A stretch of 56,653 nt of DNA from Phycisphaerae bacterium (GCA_016873275.1 VGXO01000013.1:1-56653); one strand, 5' to 3'. Counted from the stretch's first letter, positions 24,884-33,876 are shown. A program made the numbers and translations. The notes: generated by a model from the letters alone, not told the origin.

Positions 24884-26302
24884 TCAGGTCCAGCCGGTCT
24901 CGAGGGTCGCGCCCGGGTAGTAGCGGCGCAGGATCGACTCCGCATCACGCCCTCGACGCGCCATCGCCTCGGCGCCGTGCTGGCACAAGCCCACACCGTG
25001 CCCGTGACCTCGCCCGTCCAGGATGACCACGTCGCCAGCCACGCGGGGCTCGATGAACGCAGAGTAGAGCCGCCCGGAGAATCCCTCCGTCGCGAACGCG
25101 AGCGCCCGACGCCCCCGTTCGGCGCGAAGCTCGACGTGTCGACCTCCGGCGTCCTCGACGCGAAACCGGACGGGTCGTCCATGCCGTCCCACCGCCGAGA
25201 CCTCCATCGAGCGCACGGCACCGAAGCCGGCGAGGTCCGCGACGCCCTCGCGCCGTCCCCACTCGGCGAGCCTGCGACCAAGGAGTTGGGTTCGGATCGT
25301 CACCGACCACCGATAGGTCGATGCCCAGTCGCAGCATGATTCGCGGTCGCTCCGACCCGCGAGCGGCGCAATCTCGTTGGCGGGGTTCTGCGAGATGGCA
25401 TCACGCGCCTCGGCGGGAAGCCCGCCGCAGCAGCTGCTGTAGTAGGCAGGCACCACCCGTCGATCCCAGGCAAGAAGGATGCCTCTGGTCTCTCCCGTCG
25501 CCGTCGCGGCAAGACCGCTCGCGACGAGTCCCGACCACGCCTGCGTGTCGGGACCGGTCGTGACATCGTAGTGCCGACGGTTGCGCCAGTGCGCCGCCTC
25601 GCAGGTCGCGAAGCTCCGCGCTGCAACTGCCTGGGCGCGAAACGTCGCGGGACTCCAGTTCGAGTAGAGCTCCTTGGCGAGGACGCCGGGGAGGTAGACC
25701 TCCATCGGCAGGCGGGCGACGAGGTCGAATCCCTTCTGGTCCGCGGTCGGCACGAGGTCCACCGCGTCCCCGAGCGGCGTCCACGACGCCCCGCGCCGCG
25801 TCGAGAGTGGTCCCGACTCGCCAGGCGGCACCGACACGGAGATGGCGCCCGCCGGGATCCGGAACGGCACGCCGCCCGTGGGAACGATCCGCCACGAGCC
25901 GTCGATCAAGGTGCACTCGATCGGGCCACCAAGCACCGTCCCGCCGGCACCGGACCGGTCCTGCAGGCGGATCCACCGTCCCGTCGACCGCACGGCGATC
26001 TTCGCCCCGACGGTCCCGACGGGCTTGACCTCCTCGCACAGGATCCGCACGACTGGCTCGACGGTTGGCAACGTCGGTCGCGGATCGACCGGAGGTGGTG
26101 CGACGGGTCGCGTCTGCGCGACTGCACGAGGCGGCGTCGCGACGTCCGGCTCCCGAGCGCCGCTGCACCCCGCCAGCGTCAGCCCCCCGCCCATGGCGGC
26201 AAGACCGGCAAGCAGGACCTGTCGACGTGAGGCATCGACCTCGACGACGCTCGAGGCATCGCGCCCTGCGGAGTTCCGTTCGCTCAGGCGGGGATCGTCC
26301 AT
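24884..26302 (-). CDS. SpoIID/LytB-domain Tat lipoprotein
   Basis: 472 aa from the ATG at 26302. The N-terminus has a twin-arginine-like SRRQVLLAGLAAMGG and lipobox LTLAGC (Cys46), so export by Tat with lipidation is predicted. A Pro-rich linker leads to the SpoIID domain, with the family hallmarks LPMEVYLPGVLAKEL, FRAQAVAARSFA and near the end GRGHGHGVGLCQHGAEAMA. SpoIID of Bacillus is a peptidoglycan lytic transglycosylase. Homologues without sporulation act in, or assist, cell-wall turnover. A CCGG pair and other cysteines occur in the middle of the domain. No sporulation gene is nearby. It is transcribed away from the 74-aa gene. Confidence 0.87.
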   Translation of the reverse strand: MDDPRLSERNSAGRDASSVVEVDASRRQVLLAGLAAMGGGLTLAGCSGAREPDVATPPRAVAQTRPVAPPPVDPRPTLPTVEPVVRILCEEVKPVGTVGAKIAVRSTGRWIRLQDRSGAGGTVLGGPIECTLIDGSWRIVPTGGVPFRIPAGAISVSVPPGESGPLSTRRGASWTPLGDAVDLVPTADQKGFDLVARLPMEVYLPGVLAKELYSNWSPATFRAQAVAARSFATCEAAHWRNRRHYDVTTGPDTQAWSGLVASGLAATATGETRGILLAWDRRVVPAYYSSCCGGLPAEARDAISQNPANEIAPLAGRSDRESCCDWASTYRWSVTIRTQLLGRRLAEWGRREGVADLAGFGAVRSMEVSAVGRHGRPVRFRVEDAGGRHVELRAERGRRALAFATEGFSGRLYSAFIEPRVAGDVVILDGRGHGHGVGLCQHGAEAMARRGRDAESILRRYYPGATLETGWT

Positions 26303-26629
26303 GATCGCTCCTGTCGTCGTGACCGGGAGAGACTGTACGCGGAGTGCGGTTCGCAGGTCGCCCGGGGCTCCGACCTCCGCGGGATCGAAGGTCCGACTTC
26401 GAGACGCCTCGTCCGACGCAAATTGCCGGGGACCACGACCGGCAGTGGTCCCTCCGACGCCGCCATCCACCATGCCGTGGTCCGAGCGACTTCCCGTCGG
26501 CGTGAGCTCGATGCCGGTGGAGTTATCGACTCGTCGGTCGCTCGACCACCATCCGATGCCCGTCCTGCCGCACCGATGCGGCGAACTCGGGGTCCGACCG
26601 GACCCCTCGAACTCCCGGAGCATGGACGC
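26303..26629. other. Divergent intergenic region
   Basis: This lies between the SpoIID gene (minus) and the small-protein gene (plus). It must hold their promoters, but I see no convincing -35/-10 pair, operator palindrome or RNA element. Frames through it look non-coding. Confidence 0.4.
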
Positions 26630-26854
26630 ATGACGGTCGAGACCCCCGACGCGACGCAGCGTCTCGAGCGAGAGGAACTCATCGAGGCGATCATGGAGAC
26701 CAACCGAGGTGTCGGTCGGGCGTGGCTGGAATCCTTCCCAACCCCCTCGCTCCGCGAGTATCTCGCCCACCTTGATCTCGTGAATCAGCCCCGCGGCACC
26801 GCCTGGGTTCGGTCGTCGAGCCCTGGTCCTGCGATCGAGCGGCGGGCGGCCTGA
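26630..26854 (+). CDS. Small conserved-looking protein, 74 aa
   Basis: 74 aa from the ATG at 26630, with CGGAG about 10 nt upstream. The core is EELIEAIMETNRGVGRAWLE, then FPTPSLREYLAHLDLVNQPRG and AWVR. It is predicted mostly helical, with no signal peptide or membrane segment. The pattern ETN.G....WL..F.T..LREYL.HL....QPRG seems familiar from uncharacterised planctomycete proteins, but I cannot name a family. It is convergent with the response-regulator gene 58 bp away. Confidence 0.6.
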   Translation: MTVETPDATQRLEREELIEAIMETNRGVGRAWLESFPTPSLREYLAHLDLVNQPRGTAWVRSSSPGPAIERRAA

Positions 26855-26912
26855 GCCACCGCCCCGCTCGAGGCTGCGTCCCAAGGCTGGTCGGAGACTG
26901 GTTCCTGAAGCG

Positions 26913-27419
26913 TCAGGACCCGCGGCGCGGGGCGTCCCGCCGCATCAGTTCATCGAGCCTCCGCCGCAGCAAGCTGACCCGCAGAAGGCTGCGGATGCGG
27001 GTGAGCAACTCCAGCTTGTTGACCGGCTTCGAGAGGAAGTCGTCCGTTCCGCTCTCGACGGCACGCTCGTAGTCGGAGACCTCGTTGAGCGCCGTCACCA
27101 TGATGACCACGATCTGGCGGGTGGCAGGATTGCTCTTGACCCGGCGGCAGACCTCGAAGCCGCTCATCCGCGGCATCATCACGTCAAGCAGGATGAGGTC
27201 GGGGACGTGCCTCGCCACGAGGTCCATCGCCTCGACCCCGTCGTGCGCGACCAAGACCCGGCAGGGAAGCGACTCGAGGTAGGCCTGGATCAGCTCGAGG
27301 TTCTGCAGGTTGTCGTCGACGAGCAGGATCGACGCCTGGGAGAGGTCGATCGGCTCGGCGCCCTCAGCGGACGGATCGGTCGCCGCGTTCAGGGGATCAA
27401 CGGAAGGGGTTCGGCTCAT
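26913..27419 (-). CDS. Stand-alone response regulator (receiver domain only)
   Basis: 168 aa from the ATG at 27419. A 28-residue acidic/polar tail is followed by a CheY-like receiver. It shows ILLVDDNLQNLELI (acidic pocket), LILLDVMMPRMSG with the phospho-acceptor Asp, VIMVTALN (Thr switch) and DDFLSKPVNKLELLTRI (conserved Lys). No output domain follows; a short Arg-rich C-terminal helix ends the protein. It may act by protein contact or phosphorelay, as CheY, DivK or Spo0F do. No histidine kinase is encoded nearby, so the partner is unknown. Confidence 0.9.
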   Translation of the reverse strand: MSRTPSVDPLNAATDPSAEGAEPIDLSQASILLVDDNLQNLELIQAYLESLPCRVLVAHDGVEAMDLVARHVPDLILLDVMMPRMSGFEVCRRVKSNPATRQIVVIMVTALNEVSDYERAVESGTDDFLSKPVNKLELLTRIRSLLRVSLLRRRLDELMRRDAPRRGS

Positions 27420-27569
27420 GCGTCGTTCTCCCGGGGACCCCTCGCCGGGGGTCGTCCGCGGGGCAAGGGAGAGTTCCTTGACCCGCCCTGCGGATCCTAC
27501 TCCCTTCGGCGATCCCCCCCTGACCGCGGTCCACGAACCGACGCCACGCTCCAACAGCCCCAACGAACG

Positions 27570-27597
27570 CCGGACCCGGTCGTTGGACCGGGTCCGG
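27570..27597 (-). terminator. Strong hairpin downstream of the TlpA-like gene
   Basis: An 11-bp perfect stem, CCGGACCCGGT (27570-27580) with ACCGGGTCCGG (27587-27597), and a 6-nt loop. It lies 33 bp past the TlpA-like stop on the minus strand. Its U-run is weak. Confidence 0.6.
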
Positions 27598-27630
27598 TGC
27601 TCATCAACCTGAGAACTTCGACGTGGGCAC

Positions 27631-28908
27631 TCAGCTCTGCGAGCTCATCGCCGCCTCGATGTCCTTCTTGAGGGTGTCGGCGAGGTCGGGGCTGAAGCCG
27701 ACGTGCACGCCCTTGATGGTGCCATCCGGACCGATGACCACCGTCGCGGGAATGCCCGTGAAGCCGTACTCGCCAACCACCGCATTGTCCGCGTCGATGA
27801 GGGTCGGGAAGGTGAACTTCTGCGTGGTCCAGAACTCCTTGACCTTGGTCATCCGCTCGTCGGGGCTGCCCTGCTCCCACACGTTGACCGCGAACACCTT
27901 GACGGGCTTGCCCTCGGCCCAGCTGGCGAGCTCCTGGATCTTCGGAAGACCCTGACGGCAGGGACCGCACCAAGTCGCCCAGAAGTCGAGGACCACGACG
28001 TTCCCCTTGAGCGAGGCGAGGCTGAACTCGGCGCCGCCGAGGTCCTTGAGGTCGAAGCCCGGCGCCATGTCGCCGACCTTCACCGGCTGGGGCTCGAGCT
28101 CCTCCATCGACTTGACCGCGGTGCGTCCAGCGGCGTCGAAGGCGATCGGCGGCGAGAGCGCCTCGACGATCGCGGGCTTCATCGTGAAGGTGAGGTTCAT
28201 GGAGAAGTCCATGCCCTCCGGAAGACCCGGCGGGGTCATGGTCGCCTTCATCGAGTCGATGAGCCCCGCCTTGTTGACCTGGACGAGGAGCATGGCGCCA
28301 TCGTCCTCGAAGAGGAACATCTCCTTGTCGCCCTCGGCGCGGTAGCCGGCGAGCTCTGGCTCCTCCATCAGTCCGAGCCCGAAGACCTCCTTCTCGCGGA
28401 ACTCCGGCTGATATCGAAGCGCCACGTGCGGCACCGGCAGCGACATCCCCGGCACCACCGACGCGAGCGAGGCGATCGGGTCGCCCTCCATGTCCACCTG
28501 CAGGAACTTGTCCTTCGAGAGCGAGGAGACGAGCAGGTTCACCTTGCCGTCGACCGCGATGATCTCCGCCTCGCCGCCGAGCCCGAAGCGGGCGGCGCCC
28601 TTGGGACCGAACGCGAGGGTGAGGTCCTGGTTCTGCGATCCCATCGGGCTCGCGATCTCCATCGAGACCGAGTCGGTGATCGAGGGCGCGTCGCGATAGA
28701 TCACCGCCACCGCCTTCATGCGGTCGAGTCCCTTGAGGAGCGCATCATTCGAGCGGTGGTCGGCGGTGAAGTCCTTGCCGAGGTCCACCTTCGGGACGGT
28801 GGGCAGCACGGCCGCGGGCACCGCCTCGCCGCCGTCGTCTTGGGGAAGCGCCACGGCGACGGGCGCCACCAGCGAGAGTGCGAGCACACCAACCAAGGCG
28901 GATCTCAT
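27631..28908 (-). CDS. Secreted TlpA/AhpC-like thioredoxin with large N-terminal domain
   Basis: 425 aa. Signal peptide MRSALVGVLALSLVAPVAVA. Residues about 45-270 form a beta-rich domain, with Asp/Lys-rich strands and alternating hydrophobics, that resembles LolA/DUF2092-type lipid-binding folds. Residues about 275-425 are a TlpA-type thioredoxin with active site WCGPC (313-317), FWATWC context and cis-Pro region around GFTGIPATVVIGPDG. Envelope TlpA proteins reduce or re-form disulfides in exported proteins. The fusion suggests a redox step combined with binding of a lipid or lipoprotein. ATG at 28908; a hairpin terminator follows at 27570-27597. Confidence 0.85.
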   Translation of the reverse strand: MRSALVGVLALSLVAPVAVALPQDDGGEAVPAAVLPTVPKVDLGKDFTADHRSNDALLKGLDRMKAVAVIYRDAPSITDSVSMEIASPMGSQNQDLTLAFGPKGAARFGLGGEAEIIAVDGKVNLLVSSLSKDKFLQVDMEGDPIASLASVVPGMSLPVPHVALRYQPEFREKEVFGLGLMEEPELAGYRAEGDKEMFLFEDDGAMLLVQVNKAGLIDSMKATMTPPGLPEGMDFSMNLTFTMKPAIVEALSPPIAFDAAGRTAVKSMEELEPQPVKVGDMAPGFDLKDLGGAEFSLASLKGNVVVLDFWATWCGPCRQGLPKIQELASWAEGKPVKVFAVNVWEQGSPDERMTKVKEFWTTQKFTFPTLIDADNAVVGEYGFTGIPATVVIGPDGTIKGVHVGFSPDLADTLKKDIEAAMSSQS

Positions 28909-29061
28909 GCGTGTCTCCTCGAACCGAGGTCGGGGACTTCGTCGGACCTTCCGACCAAGCTCCCGACCGGCGGCGCGGCTCCGGGCGGCGCCACGACGAC
29001 GTGCGGATTGGATGGCGGCACCAGCCCTCCCCCGGCGACGCGCCGCGCTCGTCGCCGGACC

Positions 29062-29562
29062 TCAACAACGCACCGCGGCGACAGGCTCCGCCGCCGTTCT
29101 GAGGCGAAGGGATTCTACAGACGCCTGCAGGGCGGGGTGCACCCACTCGGGCGCGATCTCCGCGAGCGGCTCGAGGACGAACGCCCGCGACGCCATGGCG
29201 GGATGGGGAACCTGGAGACCCGGCTCGTCGATGACCTGATCGGCGTAGAGCAGGAGATCGAGGTCAAGGGTCCGGGGTCCATGCCGCTCGCCGGTCGAGC
29301 GATCCCGACCATGCCGCCGCTCGATCGAGAGCAACGCGTCAAGGAGCCTTCGCGGCGGCAGCGAGGTCTGCACCACGGCGGTCGCGTTCAGGAAGGGATC
29401 CTGGGGCACCGGTCCCACCGGTTCGGTCTCGATGATCCGGCTGACCCGGATGAGGCGGAGTCCCGGGATCGCGTCCATCGCCGCGAGCGCCGAGCGGATG
29501 GACGCCTCGCGGTCGCCGAGGTTCGAGCCGAGTCCGATCGCGGCAGAGACCCGCACGCTCAT
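29062..29562 (-). CDS. folK: 6-hydroxymethyl-7,8-dihydropterin pyrophosphokinase
   Basis: 166 aa; HPPK family. Features are AIGLGSNLGDRE at the N-terminus, TEPVGPVPQDPFLNATAVV, the metal-binding region ERRHGRDRSTGERHGPRTLDLD cut by a polar loop, and PHPAMASRAFVLEPLAEIAP. The enzyme transfers pyrophosphate from ATP to hydroxymethyl-dihydropterin in folate synthesis. Its ATG overlaps the cinA stop as ATGA; it ends a chain of overlapping genes that begins at pyrF. Confidence 0.95.
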   Translation of the reverse strand: MSVRVSAAIGLGSNLGDREASIRSALAAMDAIPGLRLIRVSRIIETEPVGPVPQDPFLNATAVVQTSLPPRRLLDALLSIERRHGRDRSTGERHGPRTLDLDLLLYADQVIDEPGLQVPHPAMASRAFVLEPLAEIAPEWVHPALQASVESLRLRTAAEPVAAVRC

Positions 29563-30836
29563 GGTCGGACCTCCCAAAGAAGCGGCGTCTCGTCGAGGTC
29601 CATCAGGCGCAGGCGAAGCATCATCAAGGCGAGCCGCGCCGAGCGGTCCCGCACCACCTCGCGGTCGCCGGGAATGAGGAACCGCCGCGTGCTCCCGCCG
29701 CGCCGGCGGTCGAAGCACCCGACGAACACGGTGCCCACCGGCTTCGTCGGGGTCCCGCCGCCCGGTCCGGCGATCCCGGTGATGGACAGCGCGCAGGTCG
29801 TTCCCGACCGGGTCGCCGCCTCGCGGGCGAGCACCTCCGCGACCGCCGCCGAGACCGCCCCGTGCTCGGCGAGCATCTCCTGCGGCACGCCGAGGAGGGC
29901 GTGCTTCAGCTCGTTCGAGTAGACCTGCCAGCCTCCTGCGAAGTAGCGGCTCGCGCCCGAGGCGGAGACGATCATCTCGCCGAGCATCCCGGCGGTGCAG
30001 CTTTCGGCGACCGACAGCGTCAGACCCTGCTCGACGAGGAGCTCGCCCACCGCCATCGCAAGCGTCGCCTCGCCTCGCCCGAAGACGTAGGGCGCCCAAC
30101 GCGACTCGATCTCCCTCGCCGCCCTCTCGAGGCGATCGACCGCCTCGGCGCCGCCGCGCGTGCGAAGCCGCGCGGAGACGCCTCCGGCGCTCGCGGTGGT
30201 CCCGACGCTTGGATCACGGTCACGATCCATCAGCTCGGCGATCCGCTCCGCGAGCCTCGACTCGCCCTCGCCGAAGGAGTGCACCACCAGCGTCCGGACC
30301 GGCGCCGCCGTGGCGAGTTCCGCCGCGAGCGGCAGGACCTCGCGCTCGAACATCGGCTGCATCTCGCGAGGCGGTCCCGGCAGGCAGACGATCCATCCAT
30401 CACCGCATCGCACGCGGAGCCCGGGCGCGGTCCCGTGGCCATTCGCAAGCACGCTCGCAAGGAAGGGACGCCGTGCCTGCGAGAGGTTGGAGGCAGGCAT
30501 GGTCCGACCGCGCGAGGCGAACCACGCCTCGATCGCCTGCCGGGCCGCGGCGTCCTCGACGAGGCGATCGCCCGTCGCCGCCGCGAGCGCCTCGCGGGTG
30601 AGGTCATCCTTGGTCGGTCCGAGCCCCCCGGTCGCGACGACCAGCGCCGCCCGATCGCGCAGCTCGCGGAACGCCGCGGCGATCGCGTGCCCGTCGTCGG
30701 CGACGGTCCGATGCTCGACCGTCTCGAGCCCCACCGACAGCAGGCGGTCGGAGATCCAGGCGCCGTGGCGGTCGAGCGTCTGTCCGAGCACCAGCTCGTC
30801 CCCGATCGAGACTACCGCGGCGCGCGGCGGGCTCAT
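29559..30836 (-). CDS. cinA: CinA-like protein (competence/damage-inducible; NMN deamidase family)
   Basis: 425 aa from the ATG at 30836. The N-terminal half is the MoCF-like fold with ISIGDELVLGQTLD-type motif (AVVSIGDELVLGQTLD) and TGGLGPTKDDLTREA. The C-terminal half is the CinA domain with VAESCTAGMLGEMI, ALSITGIAGPGGGTPTKPVG and an Arg-rich end. Homologues include ADP-ribose pyrophosphatase/NMN deamidase enzymes that recycle nicotinamide mononucleotide. Both domains look intact. The start overlaps the pyruvate-kinase stop and its stop overlaps the folK start, each by 4 nt. Confidence 0.93.
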   Translation of the reverse strand: MSPPRAAVVSIGDELVLGQTLDRHGAWISDRLLSVGLETVEHRTVADDGHAIAAAFRELRDRAALVVATGGLGPTKDDLTREALAAATGDRLVEDAAARQAIEAWFASRGRTMPASNLSQARRPFLASVLANGHGTAPGLRVRCGDGWIVCLPGPPREMQPMFEREVLPLAAELATAAPVRTLVVHSFGEGESRLAERIAELMDRDRDPSVGTTASAGGVSARLRTRGGAEAVDRLERAAREIESRWAPYVFGRGEATLAMAVGELLVEQGLTLSVAESCTAGMLGEMIVSASGASRYFAGGWQVYSNELKHALLGVPQEMLAEHGAVSAAVAEVLAREAATRSGTTCALSITGIAGPGGGTPTKPVGTVFVGCFDRRRGGSTRRFLIPGDREVVRDRSARLALMMLRLRLMDLDETPLLWEVRP

Positions 30837-32293
30837 CGCCGATCCCCACGAAGCGGCGGCACCGGCCGCACGCCGCCGTGCACGAGCCGACCCACCACCA
30901 CGGTCGGACCCTCGCCGGCCGCGAGCCCGAACCGATCCCGCGCCATGCGTCGGGCGAGGTCGACCGCCGCCTCCCGGTCGATCCCCCGCGGGATCACCAG
31001 CGGCAGCACGCCTCGATGCAGCAGGAGCGCCCGGATCTCCTCCGGCTCGTCGCCGACGGGCACGATCGGCACGGCGAGACCGTTCTGCCCGAGCTCGCGG
31101 ACGATCTCGCGATCGCGGGCGTCGACGAGGACCATCACCGCGCGGAGGTCCCTCGCGAGGTGCCACGCCGCGTGGGCGAGCGCCGCCGTCGCCCGTCCGG
31201 CGCTCTGCGGGGTCGGCGACGCGCGGGCGTCCTCCGCCCGCCACTGCTCCGCCCGCGCGAGCACCGTCGCGGCGGTGGAGACCACGAGCGCCGGATGGCG
31301 TCCGACCGCGGTCTCGCCGCTGAGCATGATCGCGTCGGCGTCATCGAGGACCGCGCGTGCAAGATCTCCTACCTCGGCGCGGCTCGGCTGGGCGTGGCGC
31401 TGCATGCTCGCGAGGACCTCCGTCGCGACGATCGTCGGGCGACCGCACGCCTGCGCCGCGGAGAGAATCCGCCGCTGCAGGCGAGGGACCGCCTCCAAGC
31501 CCATCTCCGATCCGAGGTCGCCGCGCGCGACCATCACCGCGTCGGCGGCACGCACGAGCGAGTCGATCGACTCGATCGCCTCCGGGCGCTCCACCTTCGC
31601 GACGATCTGCGGGCGCCAGCCGCTCCGCCGGCCGCCGCATCGATCGATGAGGCGCCGCAGCGAGCGCAGGTCCTCCGCGTGGCGGACGAAGCTCATCGCG
31701 AGGAAGTCGAGACGCGACGCGACTGCCCAGCGGGTGCAGTCCTCCTCGTGGGCTCCGAGCAGCGGCAGGGAGACCCGCGAGTCCGGCAGATTGAGCCCCT
31801 TGCCCGCGTGCACGATCCCCCCGACCTCGACCGACGCCGTCGCGCGTCCGCGCGACGCCCGGAGGACGCGGAGGCGGATCGTGCCGTCCGCGATCAGCAC
31901 GCGATGACCGACCCGCAGGTCCTCGAGGATCCGAGGTTCGGTGACCGGCAGCACCGCCGCGGTGCGCCGTCCCGCCGACGCCTGCCCGCGGAACTCGACC
32001 TCCTCGCCGACGCGAAGGCGGACCCCCCTCGGCGCGACGCGACCGATCCGGATCCGTGGTCCGCGCAGGTCGCCGAGCACGGCGACGGCGACTCCGAGCT
32101 CCGACTCGACCGCCCGCACCGCCGCGAGGCGCTCGGCATGGTCATCGAGGGATCCGTGACTGAAGTTGAGCCGCACGATCGAGGTGCCGGCGGCGATGGT
32201 CCGCCGCAGCACCAGCGGCGAGTCCGTGCGCGGACCGAGCGTCGCGACGATCCGCGTCAAGGGTCGAGGGTGCCGTCCATCGGCGTCGGTCAT
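30833..32293 (-). CDS. pyk: Pyruvate kinase
   Basis: 486 aa from the ATG at 32293. Conserved regions are TRIVATLGPRTDSP, IVRLNFSHGSLDDH, LGDLRGPRIRIG (a K-to-P variant of the usual D.GPKIR), IVAKVERPEAIESID with the catalytic Lys, VMVARGDLG and MLSGETAVGRHP. The C-terminal domain is near normal length. It makes pyruvate and ATP from PEP and ADP. Start and stop overlap the neighbouring genes by 4 nt on each side, an unusual place for a central glycolytic gene. Confidence 0.95.
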   Translation of the reverse strand: MTDADGRHPRPLTRIVATLGPRTDSPLVLRRTIAAGTSIVRLNFSHGSLDDHAERLAAVRAVESELGVAVAVLGDLRGPRIRIGRVAPRGVRLRVGEEVEFRGQASAGRRTAAVLPVTEPRILEDLRVGHRVLIADGTIRLRVLRASRGRATASVEVGGIVHAGKGLNLPDSRVSLPLLGAHEEDCTRWAVASRLDFLAMSFVRHAEDLRSLRRLIDRCGGRRSGWRPQIVAKVERPEAIESIDSLVRAADAVMVARGDLGSEMGLEAVPRLQRRILSAAQACGRPTIVATEVLASMQRHAQPSRAEVGDLARAVLDDADAIMLSGETAVGRHPALVVSTAATVLARAEQWRAEDARASPTPQSAGRATAALAHAAWHLARDLRAVMVLVDARDREIVRELGQNGLAVPIVPVGDEPEEIRALLLHRGVLPLVIPRGIDREAAVDLARRMARDRFGLAAGEGPTVVVGRLVHGGVRPVPPLRGDRR

Positions 32294-33876
32294 GCGCGGT
32301 CTCCCTCGGCGGCGATCTCGAGCACGCGGCGGTACTGCGCCTCGAAGAAGGACGCGGCCCGCCGACGAAACTCGGCGGCGGGGAACGCCTCGGTCGGCCA
32401 CAGCCCCGCGTCGCGCCATCCACCCCGCAGCCATCCCTCGCGCACCCTCGCGCGAGCGTCGGGGTTCGCGAGCGACGTCACCGCTCCCTCCGGCGCCTCG
32501 ACCTCCGGCATCGCATCGAACGCCTCGAGCATCCGGCGGAGACGCGGATCGTCCACGTCCTCCGGTCGGACGAGCGGGCGGTCCTTCGGGAACGCGGGAT
32601 GCTCGATGATCGCCCGCCACGCCTCGCGGAGGAGCGGTCCGTGGTCGATCGCCGCCGCCGAGAAGATCGGCGCGATGAACGACCGCATCGCGCGATCGGG
32701 GCTCGGCACGCTGCTCGCGATCTGAAACGGTCGCGCGTCGTCGATCATCCGATCGGCGAATCGCTCGTAGAACTCGCGGCGCACCGGCATCCGACGCAGC
32801 TCGAACCGCTCCGGACCCGGCGGAATCCCGGCGGCGGGATCGCCGACCTCGCCTGCGGCGAACTGCCAGAGCGCCTGCCCCTCCACGGAGAGGACGAACT
32901 CGACGAAGCGGCGGGCGAGCGCCGGATCCGGCGCGCCCGTGAGCATCGCGATGGGGTCCGGATCGATCACCGTCTGCCCCAGCGGATCGACGTACGCGAG
33001 GCGGTCGAGCGCCGGATCACCGAGTGCTCGCGCCGCGTCGCGGAGGCTCTGCGCCTGGAACCTCCCGTAGAAGTCGATGCACAGCCCCGCGGCGGCGTCG
33101 CCCGCCGCGACGTCGATCGGCGCCTTCGGGGCGCTCGAGACGATCGAGCGGGAGTTCGCCGCCATGCGCCGCAGGATCGCCCAGCCCTCGGCCCATCCCC
33201 GCCGCTGGAGGATCGCCTCCATCGCGGTGGCGACGGATCCCGACTGGGCGGGATTCGCGAGCACGACCCACCCGAAGAGCCTGCGGTCGCAGAGGTCGGC
33301 CCACTCGCGCGGCTCCGGCACGCCCAGCCTCGCGAGCACGTCGAGGTTCGAGACGATCCCGAAGCCGCTCAGCGCCACGCCGAACCACCGGCCATCTGGG
33401 TCGAAGAGCGGGTCGTCGCCGATCCGGTTCTCCCCGTAGACCTCCGCGAGGAACTCCGGGGCGAACTCGATCGGCGCGAGGATGCTCGCCCGCCGCCGCT
33501 CGCCCCCGACCTCGACCTCGATCGGTCGCGCGAGCTGACCGAACTCGTAGGACCCGCCTCCGAAGAGGAGGTCGGCGCTGCCGCCGAGGGGACGTCCATC
33601 GCGGAGCGAGGACTCCGCCGCGGCGGTCAGCATGCGGCGGATCTCGCTCGTGCCGCCGGGAGTGCTCCACGCGACCTCGACCGCCTCGCCATGCCGCGCC
33701 TCATGCCACCGCGAGAACGCTCGCCCGAGCTCGCTGCGGATCTGCTCGTTGTGCGGGGAGAGGATCACGAGCTGCCGCCGCCCGCCGCTCGACTCCGCCT
33801 GCTCTGGCCTGACGAGCAGCGGAACGCCGACGATCACGACGAGCGCCGCGAGCGGCCACCAGCGGGCGAGGCTCAC
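32290..33876 (-). CDS. Extracellular solute-binding protein (iron-type ABC transporter fold)
   Basis: 528 aa from a GTG at 33876. One N-terminal membrane segment (WWPLAALVVIVGVPLLV) anchors or exports it. The binding domain starts with QLVILSPHNEQIRSELGRAF, then VEVAWSTPGGTSEIRRML and SADLLFGGGSYEFGQLA, followed by GWVVLANPAQSGSV and TVIDPDPIAMLTGAPDP. This resembles Fe(III)-type solute-binding proteins. It is longer than the usual 330-350 aa, with about 150 extra C-terminal residues. No permease or ATPase gene is adjacent; neighbours are pyrF and pyk, both overlapping by 4 nt. The ligand is unknown. Confidence 0.8.
   Translation of the reverse strand: MSLARWWPLAALVVIVGVPLLVRPEQAESSGGRRQLVILSPHNEQIRSELGRAFSRWHEARHGEAVEVAWSTPGGTSEIRRMLTAAAESSLRDGRPLGGSADLLFGGGSYEFGQLARPIEVEVGGERRRASILAPIEFAPEFLAEVYGENRIGDDPLFDPDGRWFGVALSGFGIVSNLDVLARLGVPEPREWADLCDRRLFGWVVLANPAQSGSVATAMEAILQRRGWAEGWAILRRMAANSRSIVSSAPKAPIDVAAGDAAAGLCIDFYGRFQAQSLRDAARALGDPALDRLAYVDPLGQTVIDPDPIAMLTGAPDPALARRFVEFVLSVEGQALWQFAAGEVGDPAAGIPPGPERFELRRMPVRREFYERFADRMIDDARPFQIASSVPSPDRAMRSFIAPIFSAAAIDHGPLLREAWRAIIEHPAFPKDRPLVRPEDVDDPRLRRMLEAFDAMPEVEAPEGAVTSLANPDARARVREGWLRGGWRDAGLWPTEAFPAAEFRRRAASFFEAQYRRVLEIAAEGDRA

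Noticed and set aside
24519-24920. Plus-strand frame of 133 aa in the non-coding stretch
   Set aside because: No family, poor codon usage and no convincing start context; the region fits structured non-coding DNA better.
24884-26302. Evidence of sporulation from SpoIID
   Set aside because: SpoIID-domain proteins are widespread in non-sporulating bacteria and no other spore gene is here.
26303-26884. N-terminal extension of the SpoIID frame upstream of 26302
   Set aside because: The ATG at 26302 starts a clear Tat/lipobox signal, so residues before it are unlikely to be translated.
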